Notes: generated by a model from the letters alone, not told the origin. Shown: positions 27,025-39,689, numbered from the stretch's first letter. The stretch is DNA of 64,000 nt from Rhyacophila brunnea (GCA_022495005.1 JAGYXB010000802.1:62001-126000); one strand, 5' to 3'. Numbers and translations are program-made.

Positions 27025-27513
27025 CAGTGTTGCCAACCGTACTATAATTATAGTATTTGTACTATAATTTTGGTCCGCGTACTATGTACGATATAAAATA
27101 GGTATAGTACGCCCAAAATACTATAATTTTGAAAATCGTACTATAATTTTATATAAAAGTACTATAATTCTGCATTTGCCATTTCGCAATCGAGTGGTCT
27201 TCGAAAATTTGGAAATCTGCGGCCCGCGGCGAAATATTTTTCCCAAAAAAAACAAGCCGACCACGAAAAATCGGGAACCTGCGGCCCGCGACGAAATATT
27301 TTTCCTAAAAAAAACGAGCCGACCATGAAAATTTGGGAACGTGCGGCCCGCGACGAAATATTTTTCCTAATAAAAACAAGCCGACTATGAAAAATCGGGA
27401 AAATTTTCATTTTCAACAGATGACAACGCGTACTATATTTTATCTCCAAATACTATAATTTTGGAGGCTCTGTACTATAATTCCTCTTTCAAATTCAAAA
27501 TATGGCAACACTG
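27025..27513. mobile_element. hAT MITE, 489 bp, with internal tandem repeats
   Basis: Ends are cagtgttgccaaccgtacta and its partner complement (tatggcaacactg). Flanks are identical 8-bp gtacgaat on both sides, a perfect hAT duplication. The outer parts are runs of (a/g)tactataatttt. The middle (27190-27400) has three tandem units of about 68 bp around gcggcccgcgacgaaatatt and aagccgacca. Confidence 0.93.
27190..27405. repeat. Three tandem units of about 68 bp inside a hAT MITE
   Basis: Each unit has gcggcccgcg(g/a)cgaaat, atttttcc(c/t)aa, and aagccgac(c/t)a(c/t)gaaaat. The only long frame here (minus) is the repeat itself (FRRGPQVPDF-like), not a gene. Confidence 0.85.
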
Positions 27514-27521
27514 GTACGAAT

Positions 27522-29960
27522 ACGTATATTCCAGACGAAACAATTGTTAGATGCAGCCTAATATCGCTTAGGACTGGTTCGCTCGGAATAACTGAACGCC
27601 TGAATAATTAAACCGGGAAACTTTATAAACAAGGATCGCGTGAAAAATATTATTCAGAAATGTAGAATATTTTCTGATGTGAAGTTTTAAACTGTCATAA
27701 TTAATTTGTAGTACAGTGAGGACGTTCTGGTGAAGGCTTAAATAATAGATCTGTGAGCCTGCATATTAAAACAATAATTTTCACTGTGACAGAGAGACTG
27801 GTAAAATAATATGTATTCCTCTGTTTGTTTATTTATATTTACTAAGCATAACCAGTATGGGTAAATCCATTGCTGGATAACTGCCTCCCTAAGCAGATTC
27901 TATTCATTTCGATGCTATGTGCATCGTTGCCATGTGCTAACGATAAACTTATCTCTAACATAAATCGTATTTTGACGTTGAATTAAAATTCAATTCCACA
28001 AATATAACATAATACATATAATAATATATTCTATTCAATATCAGTACGCCTTTAATGGGCATAAATAAAAATCTCAATTGTGGTGTTTTAAATTAATTAA
28101 TATATTTTATTTACAAACATTGTAAGTAACAAATAAAACATAAAATATCTACCTCAATTATTTACTCGAAACAGATATGTGCTGGTTATGTATATTTTTA
28201 TATTTCAGTACTTTTTTGGTTTTTATTATAATTTATTAGGTTCGGCATCATCTTTTTAATAATTTTCGTTTTAAAGTGAGCCATTAGACCAACTGAAAAT
28301 GTCATAAAATGCAACCAACTTTGGTGTATTTTAGAAATAGTAAAAACTATAATTATACATAAGAACATAATAATAATTAAGTATTTTTACCAAAATATAA
28401 CAGCAAAGATAATTAATGATAACAGCTGTTTTCGTTGATGAAGTAAAGATATTTTATAGAAATTAATTTGTAGCTAGTTATTTACGGCTAGGTATGTTGC
28501 TTTTCGTTGCCTAGTCGGTACAGAGTTTCCTAACCGGTGTGCTGCAATGTTGCGTACATTCAAATTCAACCGCCTACTTGCCTTTACATTTATATTAAAA
28601 CTATTTTTTGTATAGTATAGACATAATAATATGTATATCAGTAAAATTTCTCATCGATTGTAAAGAATCCATGAAGATTATTTAAAAAAAAAACTTGTTC
28701 AAAAATAATAGTATTTTTTTCATGTGAAATAAACAAAATTAATATGTAAATATTTGTGTTTGAAACAAGTATGGCGCGAAAATCTTAGTGTGGTGACCTA
28801 ATTAGTGTATTTGTTGGATCTGGAGTATGTACCCGAATGGTTGAGAAAATGGGTGATATTTCCACAAGTTTGTGAAAAAAATCCATGTTTTGGTGATACT
28901 TACTTATCAGGGAATGAGATGATTCAGCGCCATTGACTGGACATCGCAAACTGGACCCCTCTTGACAACTAAACGATGGATAATTGAGAGGGCTTACAGG
29001 CAAATATGTGTGAACAAATGTATGTTTGTCACGACTTAAAACAGCAACTAGAAAGAGTCTAATATAGTGTATATTCAGCTTTTATTGCTTATATCGATCC
29101 GGAATAGACATCCAAGGTTGAATAATATAAAGCCTATAAACTACGACATTTACGACGAATGTATTATGCACCCGCAATGACCGAGTCGCAACGTATGTGT
29201 ATTTTGATCCAGATTATGGATCTTATAAGTTGAACATCAATTTCTCGTAAAAAAATGTTACAAAACTCCTTTGTTAGGCAGTCCACACAAGATTGTCGAG
29301 TCATGGAAAATATACTCTGTATCGGATTTAGCCTTATCTAATTGCTATTTTAAGTTGTACAGTAGATCTATTTTTGCGCATTTCATTAAACCATGCGGCT
29401 TCAAGTTGTCCACCTTTCAGTTATCCCGGTCCCCGATTGGCGTCGTCTAGGTGGCGGTGCCAAATCGTCTTGGACGACCCTTTTTAGTCTCTTTCTAAGA
29501 GTGAAAAAGGTGACATAAATGTTAGGTACATTCTTTAAGACTATTTTACATCTAAAAACTTGATTTTATTAAAATAGGTAAATAAAAAAAAATATTCTTT
29601 ATTATTTTGATATTCCAAGCGGTGACTGTTTCACAAAGTCTGGCAGTCGTTGAACGGAAAATAGCCTGAGGTATGTCTATATGATATAAAAAGTCGTAAA
29701 TAATATTTACAATATCAATGGTGAATTTCAGAATTTTAATTGGTCGTTTAAAGTTAGCGGCCTAGTATTTAATTGAAATATCCTATTGATTTTTGATAAT
29801 TTGCTGTATAAATATTACGACCTCCAGTGTTTTACGATAAGTTATGAAAGAGTTGTAAACAATATTTTCAATTAATTAAAAATCAACACAAATTATTTCA
29901 ATGGCAATTTTCAATTATTGTAAATAAGGAGATACTTATACCATTTTTTCTTGGAAATTA
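27522..29960. other. Long gene-poor stretch
   Basis: AT-rich, few landmarks. A slightly GC-richer block at 28785-29040 has minus-strand open frame but no motif I know. Around 29190-29215 a short tRNA-like string (gcaatgaccgagtcgcaacg) is present without a B-box. Confidence 0.4.
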
Positions 29961-29970
29961 CATTGTATTA

Positions 29971-30674
29971 CTAATTATATTTGAGAATTATTATATATAT
30001 GACCGAATCCATACATTTCGTATAATTCATTGCATTAAATATAGTATAATAATTTATTTGAAATAATGAAAGCTTTAAAATTAAAAAAAAAATTAGACAA
30101 TTCAGAACTTTAGCTATAATGGAGTTGATAATCTTAATCACAAATTCCATAACTTTGCAAATTTCTTCTGGGAATGTCTGCGCACAAAGCGCTTCTTGGC
30201 GAATGATGCAATGGTAAGAAAGTATCTCGTGATTATTTTTTGCTTTCAAAATAGTAACACCCTTTTCTTACGCCTGTCATACTTTTCGCCCTGTCTGTTG
30301 AAATTGACATAATTTTATCGAGTGGAATACATATGATGTTTTTCCATGCACTCAATTACAGCATTATCCTTTCCGCGTGCTTGGCATTTGAGTGGCAATA
30401 ATCCTAAAAGTTCTTAAGAAGTTCTCTAAGACCAGTAGATGAAATAAACCGTAGAAATTTCTGCTGTATCATTTATGTAACAAGATTCGTCAACTGCTAT
30501 TGATAAAGCTGAAACCAATTTAAGATCTTCGACTTGCTGGTTGGTTATATTCGAAGACATTTTGACTGTCTATCTTTCACTAATTTAGTCTATACGTGGT
30601 CATTTGTGGTAGAGCCACACTCAAGGGTCCAAATAGCCACATATGGCTCGCGAGCCGCAGTTTGCCGACCACTG
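29971..30674 (-). mobile_element. hAT remnant, GTF2IRD2/ZBED5-like lineage
   Basis: The right end, read on minus, is cagtggtcggcaaactgcgg then ctcgcgagccatatgtggct, a classic hAT TIR of this lineage. Internal frames read [40 protein letters not shown] and after shifts LSYHCIIRQEALCAQTFP and FVIKIINSI. 'H-C-I-I-H-Q-E-A-L-C' is the diagnostic hAT core string. No left end found, so truncated; several stops. Confidence 0.82.
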
Positions 30675-32230
30675 GGTTAGGCTATAGGTTAGTTTAGGTT
30701 AAGTTACGATACTTTACATTAGGTTGTGTTACGTCAATGGAAAACCCAGACTTGAAAGCACCACACAACTCAAATTCGATAAAATAAAGAATATTGATCA
30801 TTAATTATATCTTCTTTTTTTCGATACACAAGTCTTCTGAGAGGGCGTATCGCTAATAGAGTATACCAGTACGAGAATAGCTTATTTATTCATTGTTAAT
30901 TGCGAGTAGCTTCAAAACTTTTTCTACTATTATAGTAATATACTCACCAGCACGTGACTCTAATGAAAAAGTTTTATTTTTGTTTGAACCCACTATATCT
31001 CTCGGGTATAGAATTAAGTCGCTGCTGGTTTTCACCACATTGTCCGGAATTTGAAATCTTGTTGCACTCTTCATTTGGGTCCATCTATCTGGGGGGAGGC
31101 CTTCTACGTTTGGTTCACCCGTTTCCGACCTTTAACCTTGGTAGAATAAATTTTAATTTAATCTTATATAACAGGTGTGCTCAACCCGGCGATCGAGAAT
31201 TAAATAATTTATAGGTAGATACAAAAATTAAAAAAAAAATACACTCGCGAATTTGAGAAGAAGCATAGATTGTATTTTAAAGGACTGGGCCATAGTTTTC
31301 TTCTGAACTCAACTATAATATGTAAAACACATTAAAACTATGTTTTACATTTCTATGAAACTGGCATTGTTTTAGTGTTAAACAGGCCTATTCAAAGAAA
31401 ATTTTATTATTTACGTCGTATTATGTTCAGATAATATTATTGTGTTTTAAAATCATATAGATTTTCTTGACATTGACTACAGTTCAGTGTGGTTCTTAGT
31501 TGTAGGTAGATGTAGTAGTATATACTTCTTCACTCTGTATACAAGCTTCCTCCACTGCCTTACCTCCGTACTGCCGTATCTCTTTATATACTCCATGGGT
31601 GGTTGGGTGTCTTCCATTCTTGAGACAAGGAGATAATAGTTGTACATGATGTATGGTTCGTTGTTGTACCGTCCTCATGTCACAACATGTCGTTTTCATC
31701 GCAAACGGCTCCAAAGATCCTTATCAATGTTTTTCTTTCAAAGATATTCATCTTCCTCCATGACTCCATAGCTTAATATGGATATGATGGGGAATTTGTA
31801 GCTTCATTTTAGTTTTTTTTTTATTGGAGTTTTCATATAAAGTGATTCATCGTTGTCATCATTAGCATCGCTCAATTCGCTGCTGGATAAATGCCTCCCA
31901 AGGCTGATTCTATTCGTCTCGCTCCATGTCGTAGGATTCAGTTATACTGTCGATACAGCGGCTCAGTTATACCTGCTAGATTTGACCGGTGATTATTTAT
32001 TTAAAACTATGTATTCTGATCACTTCATTTAATATTATAAGCACACCCTATTACATATTCTAACCTTGTTTGTTCCTATGTCCATTTTTTTTTAAAAAAT
32101 CGTTACGCATTACACCTTTCTATACTATGCTGTGTTACTCAATTCTAGATATTTCTTTTACTGAGGATAACACAGTTTTCGGAATAATTGGAAGTTATTT
32201 TTGAAGAAAATATTTATGTGGCCAAATGCA
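30675..32230. other. Intervening stretch with TTAGG-like tract
   Basis: 30675-30740 holds irregular GGTTAGG/GGTTAAG repeats directly at the hAT end. At 31172-31200 caggtgtgctcaacccggcg resembles a hAT terminus. Open frames at 30890-31210 and 31500-31710 lack known motifs. Confidence 0.4.
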
Positions 32231-32232
32231 TG

Positions 32233-32476
32233 TCTTCTTCTTCTTCTTCTTCTTCGACCATGTCCGATCCTAATAGGATCATAATATGGGCCTCCACAGA
32301 GTGGAGGCTTGTATTGACAGATTTTGTTTTTACGAGAAATGGATGTCAGCCACTTGCTCAACCTATTAGGTCCATATTCTGACTCATACACAAATTGAAA
32401 AACTATATGTGTACTTGCCAGACCCAGGATTCAAACCTGGGACCCACGACGAAATAGGCCAACGCTTAAGCCGCAA
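32233..32476 (-). repeat. tRNA-derived SINE, copy 4, with (GAA)n tail
   Basis: Minus orientation. B-box caggtttgaatcctgggtct, body gtgtatgagtcagaatatgg and gagcaagtggctgacatcca, gtggaggcccatattatgat near the 3' end, then the tail (TTC on plus, 32233-32254). This is the clearest copy for defining the family. Confidence 0.85.
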
Positions 32477-34628
32477 TATATACTTGTGCAGAGTATCTTT
32501 TTAAATACAGTCGTTCGCCGCCATACTGAAAGATGAAAGGTAGTACCAACATCTTGAAAGGTTCGTAAGTTTGAGGGCAGCTTTAACCTGTGTCTTATAG
32601 AGCGAGTGTTTCGTTCAATGCGGCCACCGGAAAAATCTCTTGAAAACCACTGATCTAGAGAATTTTGGGACTCAACAAACAAAGGGCGTTGATAAAGAAT
32701 CACCCCACATATACTATCAAAGTTTACACTGGGACCGCTAGGAAACAGAAACTTCACTTTTGAAGTTTCCTTTACTTTGTATTGTGCATATCGATACAAG
32801 AGATCGAAATAAATAAATATTAAAACCAAAGCTGGAAAATAGACGTCTTCATATTTATTAATGGTTGGAAAAGCTGTTGTATATAATATTATAATAATGA
32901 TTATTACAGTTACGAACGGTTATTATACGTCTTTGATTAATGATTATAGAAGACAGTCTTTAATTTCAGAGTAAATATTCCTCTTTAATAAAGATTTTTA
33001 CAGTAATTTTCAAAACGACAACCAAAAAGGGGCGAAAAATACAAATCCACATAACATTTTTACTTATACATATTGTATAAATATTTATTTTGTATTTTTA
33101 AGGTTTGACATATTTCAGTTGTGGAAGAAAACATATATTTAAAAAAAAAAACCGGTATGACCATTCTGTTATTTTATGTGTTTATATTATATGCTGATAA
33201 TTTATGGTTGTATGTCGGCGCATATTGCATTGTGGGTAATAGTTTTCACCAATAATAATAATTATTACTGTACCTATATGGTCAAACATCATATTTTTAA
33301 CTGACCTCATTAGTATTTATTCATGATTTAAAACCTCATTTTGTTGTTTAAGTGGTCAAATATTTAACTTTGATATGGACAAACGCCACATTAAAATGGT
33401 TTTCCATTAATATGTGTGATTTTATGTTTTAAAGTAGCCACTATTGTAATTGTATGTCAGCATACATTTAATTAGCTAAACCTTTAACTCGGATATGAAT
33501 AATTATTGTAACGCATAGGAAATAAATTTTACTGATAGTATTATACATTTGTTTATATTATATTATATAATATATTATATACGCATACAATGCATTTAAA
33601 TACGTCGACGTCCCAAGAGCTAATTATTGGTTGAAAGTCTCCTGCGATATAAACAAAACCAATACATTTTCAACAAAAAATAAATATAAATTCTTTATAA
33701 TATTACCTACATATTATGTATTATATATTTTTTTTTTGATAAAATATACACGTTACATATATTGAATTTAATCTATATACAGCAACATTAGATTGACGTA
33801 TATTAGTATATCTCAATTTCGTATTTTATGATGTGTTAGATTAGATTCGCATTAAAAATACAGCAATGATTATAAATACAGATAGGGATTTTTCGGGGTG
33901 TCATATTGTGAAAAATAGTCTCCTGCGTAAGATAGCAAAGCGAGCACCTTTTTCAATTTGAGGAAAACCGCCACAGTATGTATATTAAACTAATCCCCAT
34001 AAAATCCTTGTGATATACTTTTCAATTATTTTAAATCATGTTATGATCATGTAACCACAGAATGCTGTAATAGAATTTTAAAAGGATTGTATGTATCAAA
34101 GATTATAGTGTTGTCACCTCACGGCTTGTTAAAATTCATTAACGTGAAACAAGGGAAGTGTTTACATACAGCCCTTGTCCCCCCACTCTCATCACCTTCA
34201 CTACACTTACACATCCTACAACGCATGACCATTAGTTTTCAAGAATCCTTTTTGTTAATTAGTTGTCAAGCCAGTACTGGCTGTACGAGACAGTAAATTT
34301 GCATTCAGGAAACAAAGGAAAAAATTTAATAGGCTTAATCAGATAAGAATGATCAAACAATCGCGCTCAGGGTAAATAATAAATTGCTGTCACTAATACA
34401 ATATAATTACATCTGACAAAATTTGAATTAAAAAAATGTTTGTTTTTTTTTTTAAATTATTAATAATATTATGAATAGTAGAGTTAATACGAAAAGTCTT
34501 GAATCATCAGTTATGTTCAGTATTATTCAGCTTTGCCTGACGGGTGGTCGGGTTAACTATTGATGAACCGATGGATGCTTATTTTCGAACAATAACTTCT
34601 TGTCTACTTGTTAACACTGTAACACAAC
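32477..34628. other. Gene-poor stretch
   Basis: At 32657, read on minus, cagtggttttcaagagattt then ttccggtggccgc looks like a hAT end. 33540-33590 and 33720-33790 are long A/T palindromic runs. A GC-richer patch at 34110-34300 has no recognisable frame. Confidence 0.45.
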
Positions 34629-35021
34629 CATGGCCCCCGCATCCTGAAGCGGGCTCCCCTACCTATCGCTAAGGGTAAAGGCAGTGTGACGCGCTGCAGT
34701 AACGCTTTCCAAATGGTGTTCGTGGTAAAATTAAGGTGTATTTTTAGCGATTTTTGTATTTTTTGTACATCCATTTGAATTATAGAGTTGTCGAACATCG
34801 GCACAAAGTTAAAAATTGCATCGTACAAACAAATATTTTTAATTATTAATATTATCATTAAAGTAAAATGGCGTTTTTTAAAATAGCAAATTTTTTTACT
34901 ATTAGAGAAAATTTGTGAACTGTGTTTATCTCACTTATCTGGTCGACTCGTCACGCCGGGCCCTTCCTGAGTCCAGGCCGCCAGGCTAGACCCCGGTCAG
35001 TCCCTCTTTGTGGGGGCTATG
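34629..35021. mobile_element. hAT MITE family V, copy 2
   Basis: Opposite orientation to the copy at 42912. Ends are catggcccccgcat and tttgtgggggctatg. Internal parallels are cctacctatcgctaagggta, ttccaaatggtgttcgtggt, tttatctcacttatctggtc and gccgggcccttcctgag. The flanking duplication is not obvious here. Confidence 0.75.
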
Positions 35022-35039
35022 CGGTGAACTAACCATCCC

Positions 35040-35440
35040 ATCCAGTGGGGCGATATGAGACTTCCGTTTTCAAATGAGAAACGCCTCCAAATTTCTCATT
35101 TTATTTTACGCTCCCGTGGTGTAGGTACAGATCAATGAATTTACCTATTTTAAAGCTTTATATAACACAAATATGTTTTTAAATGATCAGGAGTGATGTT
35201 GAGATTAATATTAGTAAACTTTTGGTCTATTGCAAAGAAGAAAATGAGTCGCGCCCAAAAAGAAAGCCGATACAATTTTTAAATTTAAACACTCCTCTAG
35301 CTCGCGTTGCCGCCATGTCGGGGTAGGTAGGTACGTCAAAATGCAGTGTTACAGTACTAGAAATATTTTCCCAAATACTAGGAATGATGTTTGTGTATAA
35401 GTATTATATTAATTGTGTTTATCGTAATCGTATTTTATTA
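35040..35440 (+). pseudogene. Repeat U, copy 2: HTH-like transposase fragment
   Basis: One frame from 35189 reads RSDVEINISKLLVYCKEENE, then PIQFLNLNTPLARVAAMSG, a single TAG, and GTSKCSVTVLEIFSQ. It is better preserved than the 17225 copy. R-V-A-A-M-S-G followed by S-K-x-S-V is helix-turn-helix-like. The flanking cttccg(g/t)tttcaaat and gaaacgcctccaaattt block is also shared. Confidence 0.55.
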
Positions 35441-36499
35441 ATACGACAGACTTTTTTACTAAAAAAAAAATGAAAAATATTGGTATCGGTATCGGCATCG
35501 AAAGGAAGTATTGAAATATCGGTAAAAAGTATTGATACTTCAAAATATCGATATTTTTGACGACCCTAGCTACAAGGTACACCCTACGAATAGAATGTCT
35601 GATACATATTGTGACAATGACAGCTCGCTAAATGTAATTGTAACATTTCAAAAGGATAATATAATATTTCACTTAAATTGTGTCGATACTTGTCTTGACA
35701 GAAAGACATTATATTAATTGAAATTCATGTCATATAAGTATATATATAATAATTATATTATTGTACGATTATTATATAGGTTCGTTTTAAATTATGTTAT
35801 GTGACAAACCACTAAATGACCTACTTTACTTATATCTCTTCTACCTATGTATCTGGTTATTATCAACTGAGCAATTAACTGACTAATGGGTACGCATCTA
35901 ATCACTTTACATAGGTATTTATCCATTTCGCGGTGCATACAATTTATGGAGAGTTATAAAGTTTTTTTTCGTAATCTATACTTACTTAGGTACATTAATA
36001 CTATAGCCGGGTATTATGGCTTTGATGCCGGGGGTAGGTAGTTTAATTACTACTCGTCTGGATTGTGATAAATATGGGTTCAAATCCCATACGGTCCGAA
36101 ATTATTTTCTAATATCTGAGGTAAATTATTAACAATTATGCTTATCTTAACGAAATAACGCTGTTTTAAAGCCGTTATTTAAAACCTACCTTTGAAAATT
36201 GGTAAGAATAAGTCAATTCGATGGCGTTCATTGAACACTTTAGCCTAATAATGGTAGTATATATGGCCCTCCTTCGTAGCAAACGGCAGACAGTATAGTT
36301 TATTCGTCACCGATCAATTGATAACCGCGTGCAATGCGCAAATATCGTCCTCCGAAATTAAAAAAAAATCAAGTAACTTTAAATAACGGTATTTACATAA
36401 TTTACCGTTTTTTTTAATTTTATTAACAATTATAGAAGGTATAATTAGGCACTACATTAAAAAATGAGATATTTATATTAAATAAAATTTACTACAATA
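35441..36499. other. Intervening stretch with a tRNA-like B-box
   Basis: 35480-35560 carries iterated tatcggtatcgg and ttgatacttcaaaatatcga, like an old hAT/MITE end. 36003-36100 ends in a perfect T-arm-like hairpin (atgggttcaaatcccat) but lacks a matching acceptor stem, so it is a SINE or tRNA relic. No coding sequence. Confidence 0.45.
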
Positions 36500-36507
36500 A
36501 TTGCAAC

Positions 36508-37290
36508 TAAGGCGCCGAACCGTTATTTTTTTTCGTTACGGTTTTCGTTTCGGTTTATCAGCCGAACAAACTACCTTTACGCCACTGTATGGTACTGCAA
36601 TCGTGACGATTATACAGTATAATATTATAGTTTAGATTTTTTCCGTTGCCTAGGCAGCGAATTTATTATTGTCGGCCATTTGCAATTCTTTACGTAAACA
36701 AACGATTAAACGCCAGAGTGACATTTGGTACTTTACAAATAAAAACAACGAGAAACCATTATATAATAAACCAACGGCATTCCAATAAGCGGTTCTTTTT
36801 CTTGAGTGTGTAATTTAACAAGATAATTAAGAGGTAGACAAAGAACTAGTTTATCACAAGTTTTGTTTTTGTTTTGTTACGCCAAAGAAATATAACTTCT
36901 AACACGAGTACATAAGTACACACCGATTATTTTAAAATGTTATTAATTTTAATAAGAATTTATTTTCTACCATAATATAGAACTTTTAATGGTACTAGTA
37001 TGATAGCCCGGCGCCACGCTCTGAAACCAATGGTTATGCTGTACCGCATGGCCATATCCATAATTTTTAAAAATAATGTATTATGAATTATGAGGATTAT
37101 GTCGAGATGCGTCAAATAATTTCTCTGTGCCTTGAATTGATAGACATATTTCAAATGAAAAACAACAACGTTATCGCGCGAATTTGAAAATAAACCGAAC
37201 GGAAAAAACCGATTTTTAATTTGTTATGGTTTTCATTCCGAAAAATAACGGTTTTTCCGTGTTTCGGTTCGGTTCCGGTTCGAAGCCTTG
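36508..37290. mobile_element. hAT MITE, 783 bp, with perfect 8-bp duplication
   Basis: Flanks are attgcaac on both sides (36500-36507 and 37291-37298). Ends are taaggcgccgaaccgttatt and, on the right, complement of ggttccggttcgaagccttg. Iterated aaccg/cggtt strings lie at both ends (cgttacggttttcgtttcgg). It contains one repeat-S tail module (36871-36940) and no supported gene. Confidence 0.88.
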
Positions 37291-37534
37291 ATTGCAACAT
37301 ATTTTTTAAAAACAAAATAAGTTTTCAAATAAACATTTCGTATGGGGCCTACGAAATCGGAATCACTGCTCTAGTTAATGTCCTATTCCTGACCCACCTA
37401 CTAATAAGTTAATCACATGTCCCCAGACAATACGAGAGCTGCAGAAATATAATCCTTTTAATTAGCACCAACTGAAGATAGGGATGTAATAATATTATGT
37501 CAACGACAAAATTGCGAAAAAAAAATTGATAATA

Positions 37535-37605
37535 AAAAAAAAATCGGTGTGTGTACTTATGTACGCGCGTTAGAAGTTATACTTCTCTGACGTAACAAAA
37601 CAAAA
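37535..37605 (-). repeat. Repeat S, tail module
   Basis: aatcggtgtgtgtacttatg then tacgcgcgttagaagttata and cttctctgacgtaacaaaac. It is the reverse complement of the S tail at 15560 and 38425. Together with the module at 36871 it forms an inverted pair about 600 bp apart. Confidence 0.65.
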
Positions 37606-37660
37606 TATTATTGCAGATGGTACCTACTTTGGAAAAACAAATCTCAAAACCTGTGTTATA

Positions 37661-37826
37661 TATATTCTAAAAGTTTCAAATGTCTAGCTAGTCGGGAAGT
37701 TAGTTAAAAATATTCAATCGTCCAATACAAATCTTGGAAAAACATGAAAAAAAATGTACTGGACACGCAAGAAAAAATTAGTACTGGACAAACAAGAATA
37801 CGAGCTAATAAAAACGTGGTAAAATA
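37661..37826 (-). repeat. Repeat R, copy 2 (5' part only)
   Basis: aaaagtttcaaatgtctagc, gtcgggaagttagtt, the repeated tgtactggaca units and gagctaataaaaacgtggta match the copy at 2769-3276 and stop abruptly next to a tRNA-like sequence. Confidence 0.8.
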
Positions 37827-37830
37827 GGTT

Positions 37831-37903
37831 AGACCAAGAGGTACTCGAACCTCATATCTTTCCAATGTCCCGGTGACTGTTCTATCCACTGCGTTATTGG
37901 TCT
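37831..37903 (-). tRNA. tRNA-Arg-like pseudogene or SINE head
   Basis: 73 nt on minus. Perfect 7-bp acceptor stem (agaccaa/ttggtct), A-box-like taacgcagtggatagaac and B-box ggttcgagtac with T-stem gaggt/acctc. The T loop is one base short and the anticodon arm does not fold (gtcaccgggac is self-complementary instead), so it is not a functional tRNA. Confidence 0.4.
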
Positions 37904-38249
37904 GTTTGTCGTTATTTGGTGCCTTGCTTGAGGCAAATCAATAGACAGTGAAAAGATGCGAGGACCACTTGGTCTCTCAGGATTTTGTTATAATACGTAT
38001 GTTTTCTAAGACATTATATAAAAAATATAAATTAACAATTTGTTTACGGGCCGCACAAAATTGTGTTTTTGCTAATTGCTTTTCAAATGCAAATCAACAC
38101 GTTAATTACAAAATTAATTAAAAGGGCCCGTAAGCATTGTGAAACGTGATCTATATTGATATTATTGTAACTTATACCTAATGTATCATAATAGTATTAT
38201 GTACCTAATTAGCTAATAAATGTTGAATATTTTTTTGTTTTGTTATTTT

Positions 38250-38492
38250 TTTAAATTCATCATGGGCTGAATAGATTTTAACCGCTGTATGGCAAATATG
38301 AGTTTTGGTCCAATACAATAATTAAATTACAATTATCATGTGCTCTATGAGACACAGGCGAATCGCGTACGTTTTCATCAAACTAGTCCACTGCAATATT
38401 AATAGACTCAGGTAACGGCTTATTTTGTTTTGTTAAAGAAGTATAACTTCTAACGCGCGTAGATAAGTACACACACCGATTTTTTTTTCATA
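38250..38492 (+). repeat. Repeat S, copy 2
   Basis: Same series as copy 1 (ttcatcatgggc, ataaccgctgtatggcaaat analogue, ttttggtccaatacaataat, gtgctctatgagacacaggc, cttattttgttttgtt, aacttctaacgcgcg, acacacaccgattt), lacking the first 150 bp and a 10-bp acttctgaat stretch. Confidence 0.75.
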
Positions 38493-39149
38493 GCGTTACC
38501 GCCAATATTACATTTTTCATTCTACTTTTTGGCCTGGTACCGAGTAGAAACAATATTATGCGATTTATGATAGCATTATCGTCTCCCAGAGTTTTTCTGA
38601 AAAAAAACAGTGACCTTTTTAATTATGAATAAACAACTTTCAAATGAGATTTCAAGTGGCTTTCAATGTTGAGTACTAAAAAGTTGACGACAAAACATCG
38701 ACGTTATCAATTATTCAGGAGACGGTTAAAATTAGATAGTGAATACTGATGAAATTATTTTTTATTGTTATTTTAGATCCGGGGCAATATTATTAATGAT
38801 TGAGTTTCAGACTTCAGAGTTTGTAGAAAAATAAAATCGATCATTTAAAAGATAACATCTAGTAACATTTTATGGACATAAATATTAATTTAGACTGTCC
38901 GAAACTTTCTTTCTTCTTTGTGTCGTTGTCGACACTTTGTGATGTCTAACAATCTACAGTAATTCGACTACAGTGGATATGAAATTACTCTGTCCAATCG
39001 TACAATATACACTCCGACTCAAATTATGTATAATCCCTCAGAGGCAGTGACCCCGACCCAAATAACAATTGTAGCACCTATATCACGAAGCATCGTTGTT
39101 AATATATTTTGTATGTTGATTATAGTACAAATTCTCAAAAATGTGTAAG
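38493..39149. other. No gene recognised
   Basis: AT-rich. At 38526-38545 a short ggcctggtaccgagtag string; otherwise no landmark. Confidence 0.4.
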
Positions 39150-39673
39150 TATTTCGACTATCTTCGGGCTATCGACGGTAATTTGCCAAATTTATGTGTT
39201 GAGATATTATAATTCTTATAATAAGTTAGCCGTCTAAACTGTGAAAACTATCTATTTCACTTTAAAAGTTAACATAGCCAAGAGAGGGGCTGTTAAAATA
39301 TCGTCGCTGTAGGATTGGTTTCCCGAATAAACCAAATGTTCAGGAGACGAAAAACAAATTTCATAATCCTATATTTAAATACATGGAGATATTTAAATAG
39401 TTATTTTTACAGTATATGAATGATGTATTCATTACCATTACAAAGTGATTTAAAGAAAAGGTTGGTTCTAGTCCGTTTAGATACAAAAAAAATATTCTGG
39501 ATTAAAAGGTCGATTTTGGCAAAAACGGATATTCGGGAAACCGATTCCTATAGCGACGATATAGCACTTTTTGACAGTTTAGACGGTAAACCTATATTAC
39601 AATCAACCACCTCAATACATAAATGTGATAAATTACCGTCGATAACCGCTTTGTGTATAGAATAGACCGACTG
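39150..39673. mobile_element. MITE-like element with long imperfect inverted ends
   Basis: Left arm ctatcgacggtaatttgcca, gttgagatattat, ccgtctaaactg pairs with right arm cagtttagacggtaaac, ctcaatacataaatgtgata, aattaccgtcgataac over about 75 bp. The right tip (on minus gtctattctatacacaaagc) resembles the tips of the element at 46212-46501. A plus-strand open frame inside (39420-39665) covers the right arm and is not considered a gene. Confidence 0.65.
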
Positions 39674-39689
39674 ATAAAAATACTGTATA

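Noticed and set aside
27162..27449. A 95-codon repetitive minus-strand frame
   Set aside because: It is only the 68-bp tandem unit of a hAT MITE translated.
36003..36100. tRNA gene
   Set aside because: Only the T-arm/B-box is good; no acceptor pairing or D-arm, so it is more likely a SINE relic.
37831..37903. Functional tRNA-Arg
   Set aside because: Acceptor and T stems pair, but the T loop is short and the anticodon arm does not form.
39420..39665. 81-codon plus-strand frame at 39.5 kb
   Set aside because: Half of it is the right arm of an inverted-repeat element; no motif and no coding signature.
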